Notes under the pieces: model-generated
Seen by the model: only the letters and a program-made list of their open reading frames with translations
Database searches by the model: none
What the model was told of the DNA's origin: nothing
Translations under genes and position numbers: made by a program
NCBI GenBank assembly: GCA_903890265.1
Contig: CAITAM010000274.1
Coordinates: 1 to 30,405 of the forward strand
Direction: 5' to 3'
Source of the DNA: an uncultured Pseudomonadota bacterium
GTDB lineage: Bacteria; Pseudomonadota; Gammaproteobacteria; Steroidobacterales; Steroidobacteraceae
Length of the DNA stretch: 30,405 nt
Shown here: positions 17,069 through 24,672 of the stretch, piece after piece
Layout: every line of letters begins with the position of its first letter
How positions within the stretch are numbered: position 1 is the stretch's first letter

Positions 17069-18133
17069 ATGAGTCAGTTCAGCCACGTCGATGCCGACGC
17101 CCGGCCGGCCATGGTGGATGTGAGCGGCAAGACCGCCTCGGTACGACGTGCCGTAGCCGAGACCCGCGTCCGCCTGCCGTCCGCCGTGGCCGCGGAGTTG
17201 CGGCGCGCGGGCTACGACACGGCCAAGGGACCGGTACTGCACACCGCGATCGTCGCCGGCACCATGGCGGCGAAACGGACTCACGATCTCATCCCGTTCT
17301 GCCATCCGCTGGGGATTGAGAAATGCTCGATCGACATCACAGAGCAGGGCGATGATCTGGTCATTCGCTGCACCGTCGGCGTGACGCACAAGACCGGCGT
17401 CGAGATGGAGGCGCTGACCGGCGCGAGTATCGCGGCGCTGACCGTCTACGACATGTGCAAAGCGCTGTCCCACGATATCGTTATCGGCGAACTGCGACTC
17501 GTGGAAAAAAGCGGGGGCAAGTCGGACTATCACGCCGTCGCGCCGCTCGCGGGCCTGATCCTTGCCGGTGGCCGCAGCAAGCGGATGGCCAAGGACAAAG
17601 CGGCGCTCAGCTACGCCGGCGAAACGCAGCTCGAGCGGGCGCACCGCCTGCTCGAATCGGTCGTCCCGCAGGTCTTCGTCTCGGTACGCCGCGACCAGAC
17701 CGGGGATCCGACCCGACGGCCGTACCGGCTGATCGTCGACGAAACGGACGATGCGGGCCCGGCCGCCGGTATCGTCGCGGCGCTGCGCGCCCATCCGGGG
17801 CACGCATTCCTCGTCGTTGCCGTCGATCTGCCGTTTTTGTCCGCGCAAACGCTGGCCACCCTGATCGCAGCGCGCGACCCCGCCCGGACGGCAACGGCCT
17901 ACCTCAGCGCACACGATGGCCTGCCCGAGCCACTCTGTGCAATCTGGGAGCCGGCGGCCGGCGAAGAACTGGCCGCCTCCATCGCCCGCGGCGCCCTCTG
18001 CCCGCGGAAGTTCCTCCGCCAGACGGCCGCCAAGCTCGTTCCGCTCGCCTCAGCGAGCGACCTCGACAACATCAACACCCCCGACGAGTACGCGGATGCG
18101 CTGCGCCGACTCGGTGACGGAGCCCGGCCATGA
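17069..18133 (+). CDS. moaC/mobA: MoaC-MobA fusion: cyclic pyranopterin monophosphate synthase plus molybdenum cofactor nucleotidyltransferase
   Basis: 354 residues in one uninterrupted frame. Residues 1-155 are a full-length MoaC: KGPVLHTAIVAGTMAAKRT at 53-71, IPFCHPL at 75-81, TGVEMEALTGAS at 109-120 and YDMCKA at 127-132, with catalytic Asp128 and Lys131 in the E. coli positions. Residues 160-354 are a MobA-like NTP-transferase: LILAGGRSKRMAKDKAAL at 163-180, VAVDLPF at 250-256 and a final NINTPDE at 334-340. The signature is usually RMGxDK; here Ala174 replaces the glycine. MoaC makes cyclic pyranopterin from cyclo-GTP; MobA adds GMP to Mo-molybdopterin. The joint, about GGKSDYHAVAPLAG, is short. 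The gene overlaps moaD by ATGA. The MobA half could also use CTP (MocA-like), which sequence alone does not settle. Confidence 0.9.
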   Translation: MSQFSHVDADARPAMVDVSGKTASVRRAVAETRVRLPSAVAAELRRAGYDTAKGPVLHTAIVAGTMAAKRTHDLIPFCHPLGIEKCSIDITEQGDDLVIRCTVGVTHKTGVEMEALTGASIAALTVYDMCKALSHDIVIGELRLVEKSGGKSDYHAVAPLAGLILAGGRSKRMAKDKAALSYAGETQLERAHRLLESVVPQVFVSVRRDQTGDPTRRPYRLIVDETDDAGPAAGIVAALRAHPGHAFLVVAVDLPFLSAQTLATLIAARDPARTATAYLSAHDGLPEPLCAIWEPAAGEELAASIARGALCPRKFLRQTAAKLVPLASASDLDNINTPDEYADALRRLGDGARP

Positions 18134-18372
18134 CCGATATCCGAGTCCAGTACTATGCGATCCTGCGGGAGCAGGCCGGCATCGGTCGCGAAACGGTCAC
18201 GACGACGGCAATGTCGGCGGCGGCCCTGTACGCCGAGCTTGCCGAGCGGCACGGCTTCACGCTGCCCGCCAGCCTCATGAAGGTGGCCATCAACGGCGAA
18301 TTTGCCGCGTGGAGTGCGCCGCTCTCGGCAGGTGATGAGGTGGTGTTCATCCCCCCGGTTGCGGGCGGCTGA
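18130..18372 (+). CDS. moaD: Molybdopterin synthase sulfur carrier subunit MoaD
   Basis: 80 residues with the ubiquitin-like beta-grasp pattern of MoaD and an obligatory C-terminal Gly-Gly (VAGG). After adenylylation by MoeB the terminal glycine is converted to a thiocarboxylate that donates sulfur to the pterin in MoaE. VAINGEF and GDEVVFIPPVAGG are typical of the family. The ATG overlaps the stop of moaC-mobA as ATGA, and two bases separate its stop from the moaE fusion gene, so stoichiometric co-translation of carrier and partner is likely. Confidence 0.95.
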   Translation: MTDIRVQYYAILREQAGIGRETVTTTAMSAAALYAELAERHGFTLPASLMKVAINGEFAAWSAPLSAGDEVVFIPPVAGG

Positions 18373-18374
18373 CC

Positions 18375-19982
18375 ATGAGCGCGACGTTTGAATTCTCGAC
18401 CGTCGCCCTGCATCCCGGCGAGCAAACCGCGCGCGTCGCTGACCCCGCCTGCGGCGGCTTCGTCAGCTTCGAGGGGTGGGTCCGCGAGGAGAACGAAGGC
18501 CAGCGGGTCACCGGCCTCGAATACGAGGCTTACGTCGATCTCGCGGTGCGTGAGGGCCAGCGCATCGTCGCCGAGGCCAAGGCGCGCTTCGGCGTTCGCC
18601 AGGTGCGCTGCGTGCATCGCGTCGGCGCACTTCGCCTTGGCGAACTGGCCGTCTGGGTGGGCGTTGCCTCACCGCATCGGGCGGAGGCCTTTGCCGCCTG
18701 CCGTTACGTGATCGACGAGGTCAAGCACCGGGTTCCGATCTGGAAGAAGGAACACTACGCCAGCGGTGACTCCGGCTGGGTCAACTGCGAACGCTGCGCC
18801 CAACCGTCGTCAGCCGGCGATGACGGTGGACAGCACGCGCACGAACACCGGCACGAACACCGGCACCGGCACGAGCACGAGCACCCGCACGACCGCGGGC
18901 CCGTGGCGCCGGCCGTGACCGCCGCGCTGCCGGCGAGCGACTACGGGCGCCAGACCCTCCTGCCGGAGGTGGGCAGCGTCGGGCAGGCACGCCTGCGGGC
19001 GGCCCGGGTTCTCGTCGTTGGTGCCGGCGGACTGGGCGTGCCGGTGCTGTCTTACCTCGCGGGCGCCGGCATCGGCGTCCTCGGTGTGATGGATCACGAC
19101 ACCCTGAGTCCAAGCAACCTCCACCGTCAGACGATGTATGCGCTGGCGGATGCGGGGCAATCGAAGGCACTGCTCGCGACGCGTCACCTGCGGGCGCTCA
19201 ATCCGGACGTGGACGTGCGGCCCTACGTCCAGCGCGCGACGGCGGCGAGTCTCGGCCCACTGCTCGTCGACTACGACGTGGTCGTCGACTGCTCCGACAA
19301 TTTTGCGACCACGTTCGCCGTGCACGATGCGGCACGGGCCGCCGGTGTCGACGCCGTCTATGCCAGCATCTACCAGTACGAGGGGCAGTTACAGGTCGTG
19401 CGCGGCCGCGGAGCCGGCAGCTGCCTGCGCTGCGTGTGGGAGTCCGTGACGCCTGACGGCGTGGTCGGTAATTGCGCCCAGTCGGGCGTTCTCGGTCCGG
19501 TTCCGGGCGTGCTCGGCTCACTGCAGGCGATGGAGATACTGAAGCTCCTGCTCGACCTTCCGGGCGGCCTTCGCGACGAGGTGCTGCTGGTCGACCTCCT
19601 CAGCCTCGAGACGCGCCGCATCCGGGCGCCGCGCCACGCGGCATGCACACCGGCCTGCATCCGGCCGGGGACGCCGGCGCGGCAGCCCGACGTGGAGCGC
19701 CATTTCGCGGACCTATCGGCGGTCTTGCGCGCCGGACTCGTCCTCGTGGACATTCGCGAGCCGGAGGAAATCGCGGCCTCTCCGTCGCCCGTCGCCGCGC
19801 TCTCGCTGCCGATGGCACGCCTGCTGGACGACCCGACACTGCTGCCTCCCGACCGGGATGCCCTGCTGCTGTGCAGCCGGGGCATAAGAAGCCTCGGCAC
19901 GGCGACGGCGCTGCGTGAACGCGGACACGCGCGGGTCTGGTCCCTCGCCGGCGGCCTCGAGGCGCAGCGCAGCGCCGTCTGA
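18375..19982 (+). CDS. moaE/moeB: MoaE-MoeB-rhodanese fusion with histidine-rich linker
   Basis: 535 residues with four parts. Residues 1-140: MoaE, the molybdopterin synthase catalytic subunit, with FEGWVRE at 32-38 and DEVKHRVPIWKKEHY at 114-128 carrying the expected lysines (Lys117, Lys124). Residues 154-172: a linker with His at every second position, ten in all. Residues 188-420: MoeB, the MoaD adenylyltransferase, with GAGGLG at 216-221, NLHRQ at 248-252, Lys264, DCSDNF at 305-310, and zinc ligands Cys350/Cys353 plus Cys424/Cys428. The second zinc pair is C-x3-C rather than the usual C-x2-C. Residues 440-535: a rhodanese domain with active-site loop CSRGIRS starting at Cys500. One chain thus adenylates MoaD, could load sulfur, and uses the thiocarboxylate. 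It is the last gene of the operon. Confidence 0.9.
   Translation: MSATFEFSTVALHPGEQTARVADPACGGFVSFEGWVREENEGQRVTGLEYEAYVDLAVREGQRIVAEAKARFGVRQVRCVHRVGALRLGELAVWVGVASPHRAEAFAACRYVIDEVKHRVPIWKKEHYASGDSGWVNCERCAQPSSAGDDGGQHAHEHRHEHRHRHEHEHPHDRGPVAPAVTAALPASDYGRQTLLPEVGSVGQARLRAARVLVVGAGGLGVPVLSYLAGAGIGVLGVMDHDTLSPSNLHRQTMYALADAGQSKALLATRHLRALNPDVDVRPYVQRATAASLGPLLVDYDVVVDCSDNFATTFAVHDAARAAGVDAVYASIYQYEGQLQVVRGRGAGSCLRCVWESVTPDGVVGNCAQSGVLGPVPGVLGSLQAMEILKLLLDLPGGLRDEVLLVDLLSLETRRIRAPRHAACTPACIRPGTPARQPDVERHFADLSAVLRAGLVLVDIREPEEIAASPSPVAALSLPMARLLDDPTLLPPDRDALLLCSRGIRSLGTATALRERGHARVWSLAGGLEAQRSAV
18834..18890 (+). repeat. Alternating-histidine codon tract in the moaE/moeB gene
   Basis: The tract encodes residues 154-172 of the fusion, in which His occupies every even position and the intervening residues are Ala, Glu, Arg or Pro. 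At DNA level the unit CACGAACACCGG occurs twice in succession and then decays, suggesting expansion by slippage. Such tracts are common in metal-handling proteins, but here it lies between two enzyme domains. Whether it binds zinc or nickel, or is only a flexible linker, cannot be told. Confidence 0.9.
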
Positions 19983-19997
19983 GCGGACCGGGCCGCC

Positions 19998-21287
19998 CTA
20001 CGGCGCGCGCACCTGTCCCGTGCCGCGCACTTCGTACTTGTAGCTGGTCAGCTGCTCGACACCGACCGGCCCGCGGGCATGAAATCGATCGGTCGAGATG
20101 CCGACTTCAGCGCCCATGCCGAACTCGCCCCCGTCGGCGAACTGCGTTGAGGCGTTGTGCAGCACGATCGCGCTGTCGACTTCCGCGAGGAACTTCGCCG
20201 CGTGCGCTGCGTTTTGCGTGACGATCGCCTCCGTATGCGCCGAGCCGTGCCGTCGTATGTGGTCGATCGCGCCCTCGACGCCGTCGACCAGGCCGGCACT
20301 GATAATCGCGTCGAGGTATTCGGTGCCCCAGTCGGCCTCGGTGACCGCGACCACGCGCGGATCGGCGGCCGCAAAGGCGGCGTCGCCGCGAACCTCGCAG
20401 CCGGCATCGAGGAGCGCACGGGCCAGTTCGCCGATGAGCGTTGCCGGGGCTGCACGGTCAACCAGCAGGGTCTCGGCGGCCCCACAGATGCCGGTGCGGC
20501 GCAGCTTGGCGTTGAGAACGATCTCGCGCGCCATGGCAGGCTCCGCGTCACGGTCCACGTAGACGTGACAGTTGCCTTCGAGGTGTCCGATCACCGGCAC
20601 CCGCGCCTCCGCTTTGACCCTGGCCACGAGGCTCTTGCCGCCACGGGGCACAATCACGTCAATCGCACCGTCCAGGCCGTTCAGCATGGCGCCCACCACC
20701 GCGCGATCCCGGATCGGCACGAGCTGTATCGACGCCTCCGGCAGGCCGGCGCTGACGAGGCCTGCCACGAGGCAGCCGTGCAGTGCGCGGTTGGACTCGA
20801 GCGCCTCGGAACCACCCCGGAGAATGACGGCATTGCCGGCCTTGAGGCAGAGCGCGCCGGCGTCCACCGTCACGTTGGGACGACTTTCGTAGATGATACC
20901 GATGACGCCGAGGGGAACCCGACGGCGGGTGATCGTCAGGCCGTTCGGCCGGGTCCACTCGGCGAGCACCGTGCCGATGGGATCGGCGAGCGCCGCCACG
21001 TCCTCCAGCCCGCGCGCGATCGCCGCCAGCCGCGATTCGTTCAGCGCCAGCCGGTCGAGCAGTGCCGCCGCGAGGCCCGCCTGGCGCGCTCGCGCAAGGT
21101 CCCCGGCATTGGCAGCGAGAATGGCGGGGCCTGCGGCCCGGACGGCCGCAGCGGCCTCGCGCAGTGCCGCGTTCTTGACCTCGGTAGGCGTCCGCGCAAG
21201 CACGCGTGCCGCGTGGCGCGCCGCGGGCCCGAGGGCTGCCACCACGTCGGTCGTCGCGAAAGGCACGGATTCGTCAGATTCACTCAC
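19998..21287 (-). CDS. proA: Gamma-glutamyl phosphate reductase
   Basis: 429 residues. ProA reduces gamma-glutamyl phosphate to glutamate 5-semialdehyde with NADPH, the second step of proline synthesis. It has the aldehyde dehydrogenase fold with PLGVIGIIYESRPNVT at 125-140, NAVILRGGSEA at 152-162, VPRGGKSLV at 213-221 and the catalytic Cys268 in RTGICGAAE (264-272). The start is GTG at 21287, whose bases overlap the proB stop as GTGA, so proB and proA are translationally coupled in the usual order. The gene ends 15 bases from the convergent moaE/moeB stop; I see no terminator between them. Confidence 0.96.
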   Translation of the reverse strand: MSESDESVPFATTDVVAALGPAARHAARVLARTPTEVKNAALREAAAAVRAAGPAILAANAGDLARARQAGLAAALLDRLALNESRLAAIARGLEDVAALADPIGTVLAEWTRPNGLTITRRRVPLGVIGIIYESRPNVTVDAGALCLKAGNAVILRGGSEALESNRALHGCLVAGLVSAGLPEASIQLVPIRDRAVVGAMLNGLDGAIDVIVPRGGKSLVARVKAEARVPVIGHLEGNCHVYVDRDAEPAMAREIVLNAKLRRTGICGAAETLLVDRAAPATLIGELARALLDAGCEVRGDAAFAAADPRVVAVTEADWGTEYLDAIISAGLVDGVEGAIDHIRRHGSAHTEAIVTQNAAHAAKFLAEVDSAIVLHNASTQFADGGEFGMGAEVGISTDRFHARGPVGVEQLTSYKYEVRGTGQVRAP

Positions 21288-22423
21288 AGCAGCACCAGAT
21301 CGTCACGGTGGATCAATTCCTCCCGGCCACGGTAGCCGAGCAGCGCCTCGATGTCCTTGCTGTTACGCCCGAGCAGCCGGCCGGCATCGGCCGCCGAGTA
21401 GGCGCACAAGCCCCGGGCAATCTCCCGTCCCGCGGCATCGACCACGCTGACGGTATCACCCCGCTCAAATGTGCCCTCCACGGCCACCACACCCGCCGGC
21501 AGCAGGCTCTTGCCCCGCAGCAGGGCAGCCACCGCGCCCGGATCCAGCGTCAGCCGCCCGCCCGGTCGTAGCGTTCCGGCAATCCACTGCTTGCGCACCG
21601 CGCGGGCCGTCCCGCTGCGACGGAACCAGGTGCAGCGCTCCCCGGCTTCGATCGCCCGCAGCGGGTTCGGGCGCCGCCCGGTCGCGATGCAGAGGTTGCA
21701 CCCGGCGGCCACGGCGATGCGGCCTGCCGCGACTTTGGTTGCCATGCCACCGGAGCCGACGCCGGAAGTCGGACCGGTTGCCATGCCCTCGATCGCCGCC
21801 GTGACCTCGGTCACCTCCGGGATGAAGACCGCCGCCGGATCCCGCGAGGGATCGGCGGTGTACAGGCCGTCCACGTCAGATAGCAGCACGAGGCATTCCG
21901 CGCTGGCCATCTGCGCCACGCGCGCGGCGAGCCGGTCGTTGTCACCGTAGCGGATCTCCGCCGTGGCCACGGTGTCGTTTTCATTGATCACCGGCACGGC
22001 GCCAAGGGTAAGCAGGGTGTCCAGCGTCCGACGGGCATTGAGGTAGCGCCGGCGCTGCTCGGTGTCACCCAGCGTCAGGAGCACCTGCGCAACGGCAATC
22101 GCGTGCTCGTCAAAGACCTCTTTCCATGCATGGGCGAGCCGGATCTGACCGACCGCCGCTGCCGCCTGGCTCTCTTCCAGGCGCAGCCGACCGTCCTTCA
22201 GCCCCAGTTGCCGCCGACCCAGCGCGATTGCCCCGGACGACACCACGATCACCTGCTGGCCGCGGTCCCGGGCACGGGCGATGTCCGCGGCCAGCGACTC
22301 AAGCCACTGCCGGTTGAGGCGCCCGGACTTGCCGTCCACAAGGAGCGCGGAGCCCACTTTGACGACCAGCCTTTTCGCCTGAACCAGCCGCTTCGCCCGC
22401 ACTCGGAATTCCGTCGTCGACAT
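21284..22423 (-). CDS. proB: Glutamate 5-kinase with PUA domain
   Basis: 379 residues. ProB phosphorylates the gamma-carboxyl of glutamate, the committed and normally proline-inhibited step. The amino-acid kinase domain shows VVKVGSALL at 20-28, a VVSSGAIALGRR segment, the INENDTV substrate loop, LLSDVDGLYTADP and GSGGMATKV. The C-terminal hundred residues are a PUA domain, present in the E. coli type enzyme. The ATG at 22423 is the first in the frame, with only a weak purine stretch upstream. A TATAGT within a perfect dyad lies about 45 bases upstream (22463-22468). Confidence 0.96.
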   Translation of the reverse strand: MSTTEFRVRAKRLVQAKRLVVKVGSALLVDGKSGRLNRQWLESLAADIARARDRGQQVIVVSSGAIALGRRQLGLKDGRLRLEESQAAAAVGQIRLAHAWKEVFDEHAIAVAQVLLTLGDTEQRRRYLNARRTLDTLLTLGAVPVINENDTVATAEIRYGDNDRLAARVAQMASAECLVLLSDVDGLYTADPSRDPAAVFIPEVTEVTAAIEGMATGPTSGVGSGGMATKVAAGRIAVAAGCNLCIATGRRPNPLRAIEAGERCTWFRRSGTARAVRKQWIAGTLRPGGRLTLDPGAVAALLRGKSLLPAGVVAVEGTFERGDTVSVVDAAGREIARGLCAYSAADAGRLLGRNSKDIEALLGYRGREELIHRDDLVLL

Positions 22424-22453
22424 CGATTAGCCCGCCGCCGCTTCGTCAGGAAC

Positions 22454-22483
22454 ACGGTCCTCACTATACCGGAGCAGGACCGT
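22454..22483 (-). promoter_or_regulatory. Perfect dyad over a -10 element upstream of proB (possible operator)
   Basis: ACGGTCCT (22454-22461) and AGGACCGT (22476-22483) are exact inverted repeats 14 bases apart. On the minus strand the spacer contains TATAGT (22463-22468), a 5-of-6 match to the sigma-70 -10, about 40 bases before the proB ATG. No -35 is visible at the right distance. Two-turn spacing of half-sites around a -10 suits a dimeric regulator or a hairpin in the untranslated region. The dyad is seen; its function is inferred. Confidence 0.5.
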
Positions 22484-22525
22484 CCGGCGGCGATCGGGCC
22501 GGCACGTCCATTCGTACTTTCCGCA

Positions 22526-22540
22526 GCGCCGAATCGGCGC
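22526..22540. repeat. 15-base perfect palindrome in the proB-ccoN intergenic region
   Basis: GCGCCGA-A-TCGGCGC has 7-base arms around one base. It lies about 85 bases before the ccoN ATG and 100 before proB, just upstream of an AT-rich patch (22550-22567) that could hold the cco promoter. It could be an operator or a small hairpin; in GC-rich DNA chance is a real alternative. The rest of the 201-base region has no FNR/ANR-type TTGAT-N4-ATCAA box that I can find. Confidence 0.4.
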
Positions 22541-22624
22541 GCGCCGGGGTATGTACTTATTTTTAACGCCCGCCGGCGCTTCTAGCATCTGCCACAGCCC
22601 AGCCCCATTGCCGGTGAGGATTGC

Positions 22625-24046
22625 ATGAACGTAAACGCCACTTACAACGACCGGGTCGTGCGCCAGTTTGCGCTGATGACTCTCGTCTGGGGGATCGTCG
22701 GGATGTCGGTCGGCGTGCTGATTGCCGCCCAACTGCTGTTCCCCGCGCTCAACTTCGACACGCCGTGGCTCTCCTACGGCCGTCTGCGGCCGCTGCACAC
22801 GAACGCCGTCATCTTCGCCTTCGGCGGCTCGGCGCTCTTCACGACGTCCTACTATGTCGTCCAGCGCACGTGCCACGTCCGGCTCTTCGCGCCAGCGCTG
22901 GCCGAGTTCACGTTCTGGGGCTGGCAGCTGATCATCCTGGCTGCCGCCATCACCCTGCCACTCGGAATCACCTCGGGCAAGGAATACGCCGAACTCGAAT
23001 GGCCGATCGACATCGCCATCGCCATCGTATGGGTTGTCTACGCGGTCGTTTTCTTCGGCACGTTGGCCACGCGCCGGGTCAAGCATATCTACGTCGCCAA
23101 CTGGTTCTTCGCCGCCTACATCATCACGATCGCGGTTCTGCACATCGTCAACAGCGCTGAAATTCCCGTCACGATGTGGAAGTCCTACTCGGCCTACGCC
23201 GGCGTCGTCGACGCGATGGTCGAGTGGTGGTACGGACACAACGCCGTCGGCTTTTTCCTCACGGCCGGCTTCCTCGGGATCATGTATTACTTCGTGCCGA
23301 AACAGGCCGGACGACCGGTGTATTCCTACCGCCTGTCGGTCGTGCACTTCTGGGCCCTGATCTCTATCTACATGTGGGCAGGCCCGCACCATCTCATTTA
23401 TACGACGCTGCCTGACTGGGCCCAGTCGCTCGGCATGGTCTTCTCACTGATGCTCATCGCTCCATCCTGGGGCGGCATGATCAACGGCATCATGACCCTC
23501 TCGGGGGCGTGGCATAAGCTGCGGACCGATCCGATCCTGAAGTTCCTCATCGTCTCGCTCTCCTTCTACGGCATGTCGACCTTCGAGGGGCCGATGATGT
23601 CGATCAAGAGCGTCAACGCCCTGTCCCACTACACGGACTGGACCATAGGCCATGTGCACTCCGGAGCGATCGGCTGGGTCGCCATGATCTCGATCGGCGC
23701 CCTCTATGCACTGATTCCGAAGCTGTGGAACCGGCCTGCCATGTACAGCACCCGGCTCATCGACGTGCACTTCTGGATCATGACGATCGGGATCGTGCTG
23801 TACGTGACCTCCATGTGGATATCGGGCGTTATGCAGGGCCTCATGTGGCGGGCAACGAATGCCGACGGCACGCTGACATACAGCTTCGTCGAGGCACTCA
23901 AGGCCACCTACCCCTACTACGCGGTGCGACTTGCGGGCGGCGCGCTGGTACTGAGCGGCATGTTCGTCATGGCCTACAACGTCATACGCACGATCACGCA
24001 CAAAGATGCCTCTGCGCCGGCGCAGCCCGTGCTCGATCCGGCCTGA
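22625..24046 (+). CDS. ccoN: cbb3-type cytochrome c oxidase subunit I (CcoN)
   Basis: 473 residues, about twelve membrane helices. CcoN holds the low-spin heme b and the heme b3-CuB centre where oxygen is reduced at high affinity. Likely ligands: His58 (RPLHTNA) and His345 for heme b, His343 for heme b3 (GHVHSG at 342-347), and His205 (YGHNAVGF), His255 and His256 (GPHHLIYT) for CuB. Tyr249 in SIYMW is at the place of the tyrosine that is cross-linked to a CuB histidine in cbb3 enzymes. All match the Pseudomonas stutzeri pattern with an offset of two. The ATG at 22625 follows GAGGA at 22616-22620. First gene of the ccoNOQP operon, divergent from proBA. Confidence 0.97.
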   Translation: MNVNATYNDRVVRQFALMTLVWGIVGMSVGVLIAAQLLFPALNFDTPWLSYGRLRPLHTNAVIFAFGGSALFTTSYYVVQRTCHVRLFAPALAEFTFWGWQLIILAAAITLPLGITSGKEYAELEWPIDIAIAIVWVVYAVVFFGTLATRRVKHIYVANWFFAAYIITIAVLHIVNSAEIPVTMWKSYSAYAGVVDAMVEWWYGHNAVGFFLTAGFLGIMYYFVPKQAGRPVYSYRLSVVHFWALISIYMWAGPHHLIYTTLPDWAQSLGMVFSLMLIAPSWGGMINGIMTLSGAWHKLRTDPILKFLIVSLSFYGMSTFEGPMMSIKSVNALSHYTDWTIGHVHSGAIGWVAMISIGALYALIPKLWNRPAMYSTRLIDVHFWIMTIGIVLYVTSMWISGVMQGLMWRATNADGTLTYSFVEALKATYPYYAVRLAGGALVLSGMFVMAYNVIRTITHKDASAPAQPVLDPA

Positions 24047-24059
24047 GGAGGGGAGGACT
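24047..24059 (+). promoter_or_regulatory. Doubled Shine-Dalgarno before ccoO
   Basis: The 13 bases between the ccoN stop and the ccoO ATG contain GGAGG twice (24047-24051 and 24052-24056), eight and three bases from the start. It is an unusually strong site and fixes the start at 24060 within a frame that is open from 24006. Confidence 0.75.
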
Positions 24060-24671
24060 ATGAAACACGACATCATCGAACAGCGGGTCGGGCTTCTTGG
24101 CGTACTGACGGCGATCGTGATCAGCGTCGCCGGTCTGGTCGAGATCGTGCCACTGTATTTCACCGGCCAGGTCACGCAGCCATCGGCCGGCGTGCAGCCG
24201 TATCCGGCACTTGAACTCGAGGGCCGGGATATCTACCTGCGCGAGGGTTGCTACAACTGCCACTCGCAGATGATCCGGCCGATGCGCGCCGAGACCGAGC
24301 GCTACGGGCATTACTCGATGGCGGGCGAGTCCGTCTACGACCATCCGTTCCAGTTCGGCTCAAAGCGCACCGGCCCCGATCTTGCCCGCGTAGGGGAACG
24401 CTACAGCGATGAGTGGCACCGGATTCATCTCAACAATCCGCGCGACGTCGTGCCCGAGTCCAACATGCCGGGCTTCCCATGGCTGGCCAAGACGCCTGTC
24501 GACGGCAGCCTGACGGGACGGAAGATGCGCGCGCTTCGCGTCGTCGGCGTGCCCTACACGGACGCCGATATCGCCGGGGCGGCAGCGGCTGTCGCGGGCA
24601 AGTCCGAGCAGGACGCCCTGATCGCGTACCTGCAACATCTCGGCCTCGCGTCCAAGCAATGGGAGCACTGA
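24060..24671 (+). CDS. ccoO: cbb3-type cytochrome c oxidase subunit II (CcoO), monoheme cytochrome c
   Basis: 203 residues. One N-terminal membrane anchor (about 11-35) is followed by a periplasmic cytochrome c domain with the heme motif CYNCH (Cys64, Cys67, His68) and a probable axial Met136 in ESNMPGFPWL. The EGRDIYLREGCYNCHSQMIRP region and the PDLARVGERYSDEWH segment are diagnostic of CcoO. It passes electrons from CcoP towards the CcoN hemes. It starts 14 bases after ccoN behind a doubled Shine-Dalgarno and ends one base before ccoQ. Confidence 0.97.
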   Translation: MKHDIIEQRVGLLGVLTAIVISVAGLVEIVPLYFTGQVTQPSAGVQPYPALELEGRDIYLREGCYNCHSQMIRPMRAETERYGHYSMAGESVYDHPFQFGSKRTGPDLARVGERYSDEWHRIHLNNPRDVVPESNMPGFPWLAKTPVDGSLTGRKMRALRVVGVPYTDADIAGAAAAVAGKSEQDALIAYLQHLGLASKQWEH

Positions 24672-24672
24672 A

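Noticed and set aside
19983..19997. Bidirectional terminator between moaE/moeB and proA
   Set aside because: Only 15 bases separate the convergent stops and there is no stem followed by a T-run on either strand.
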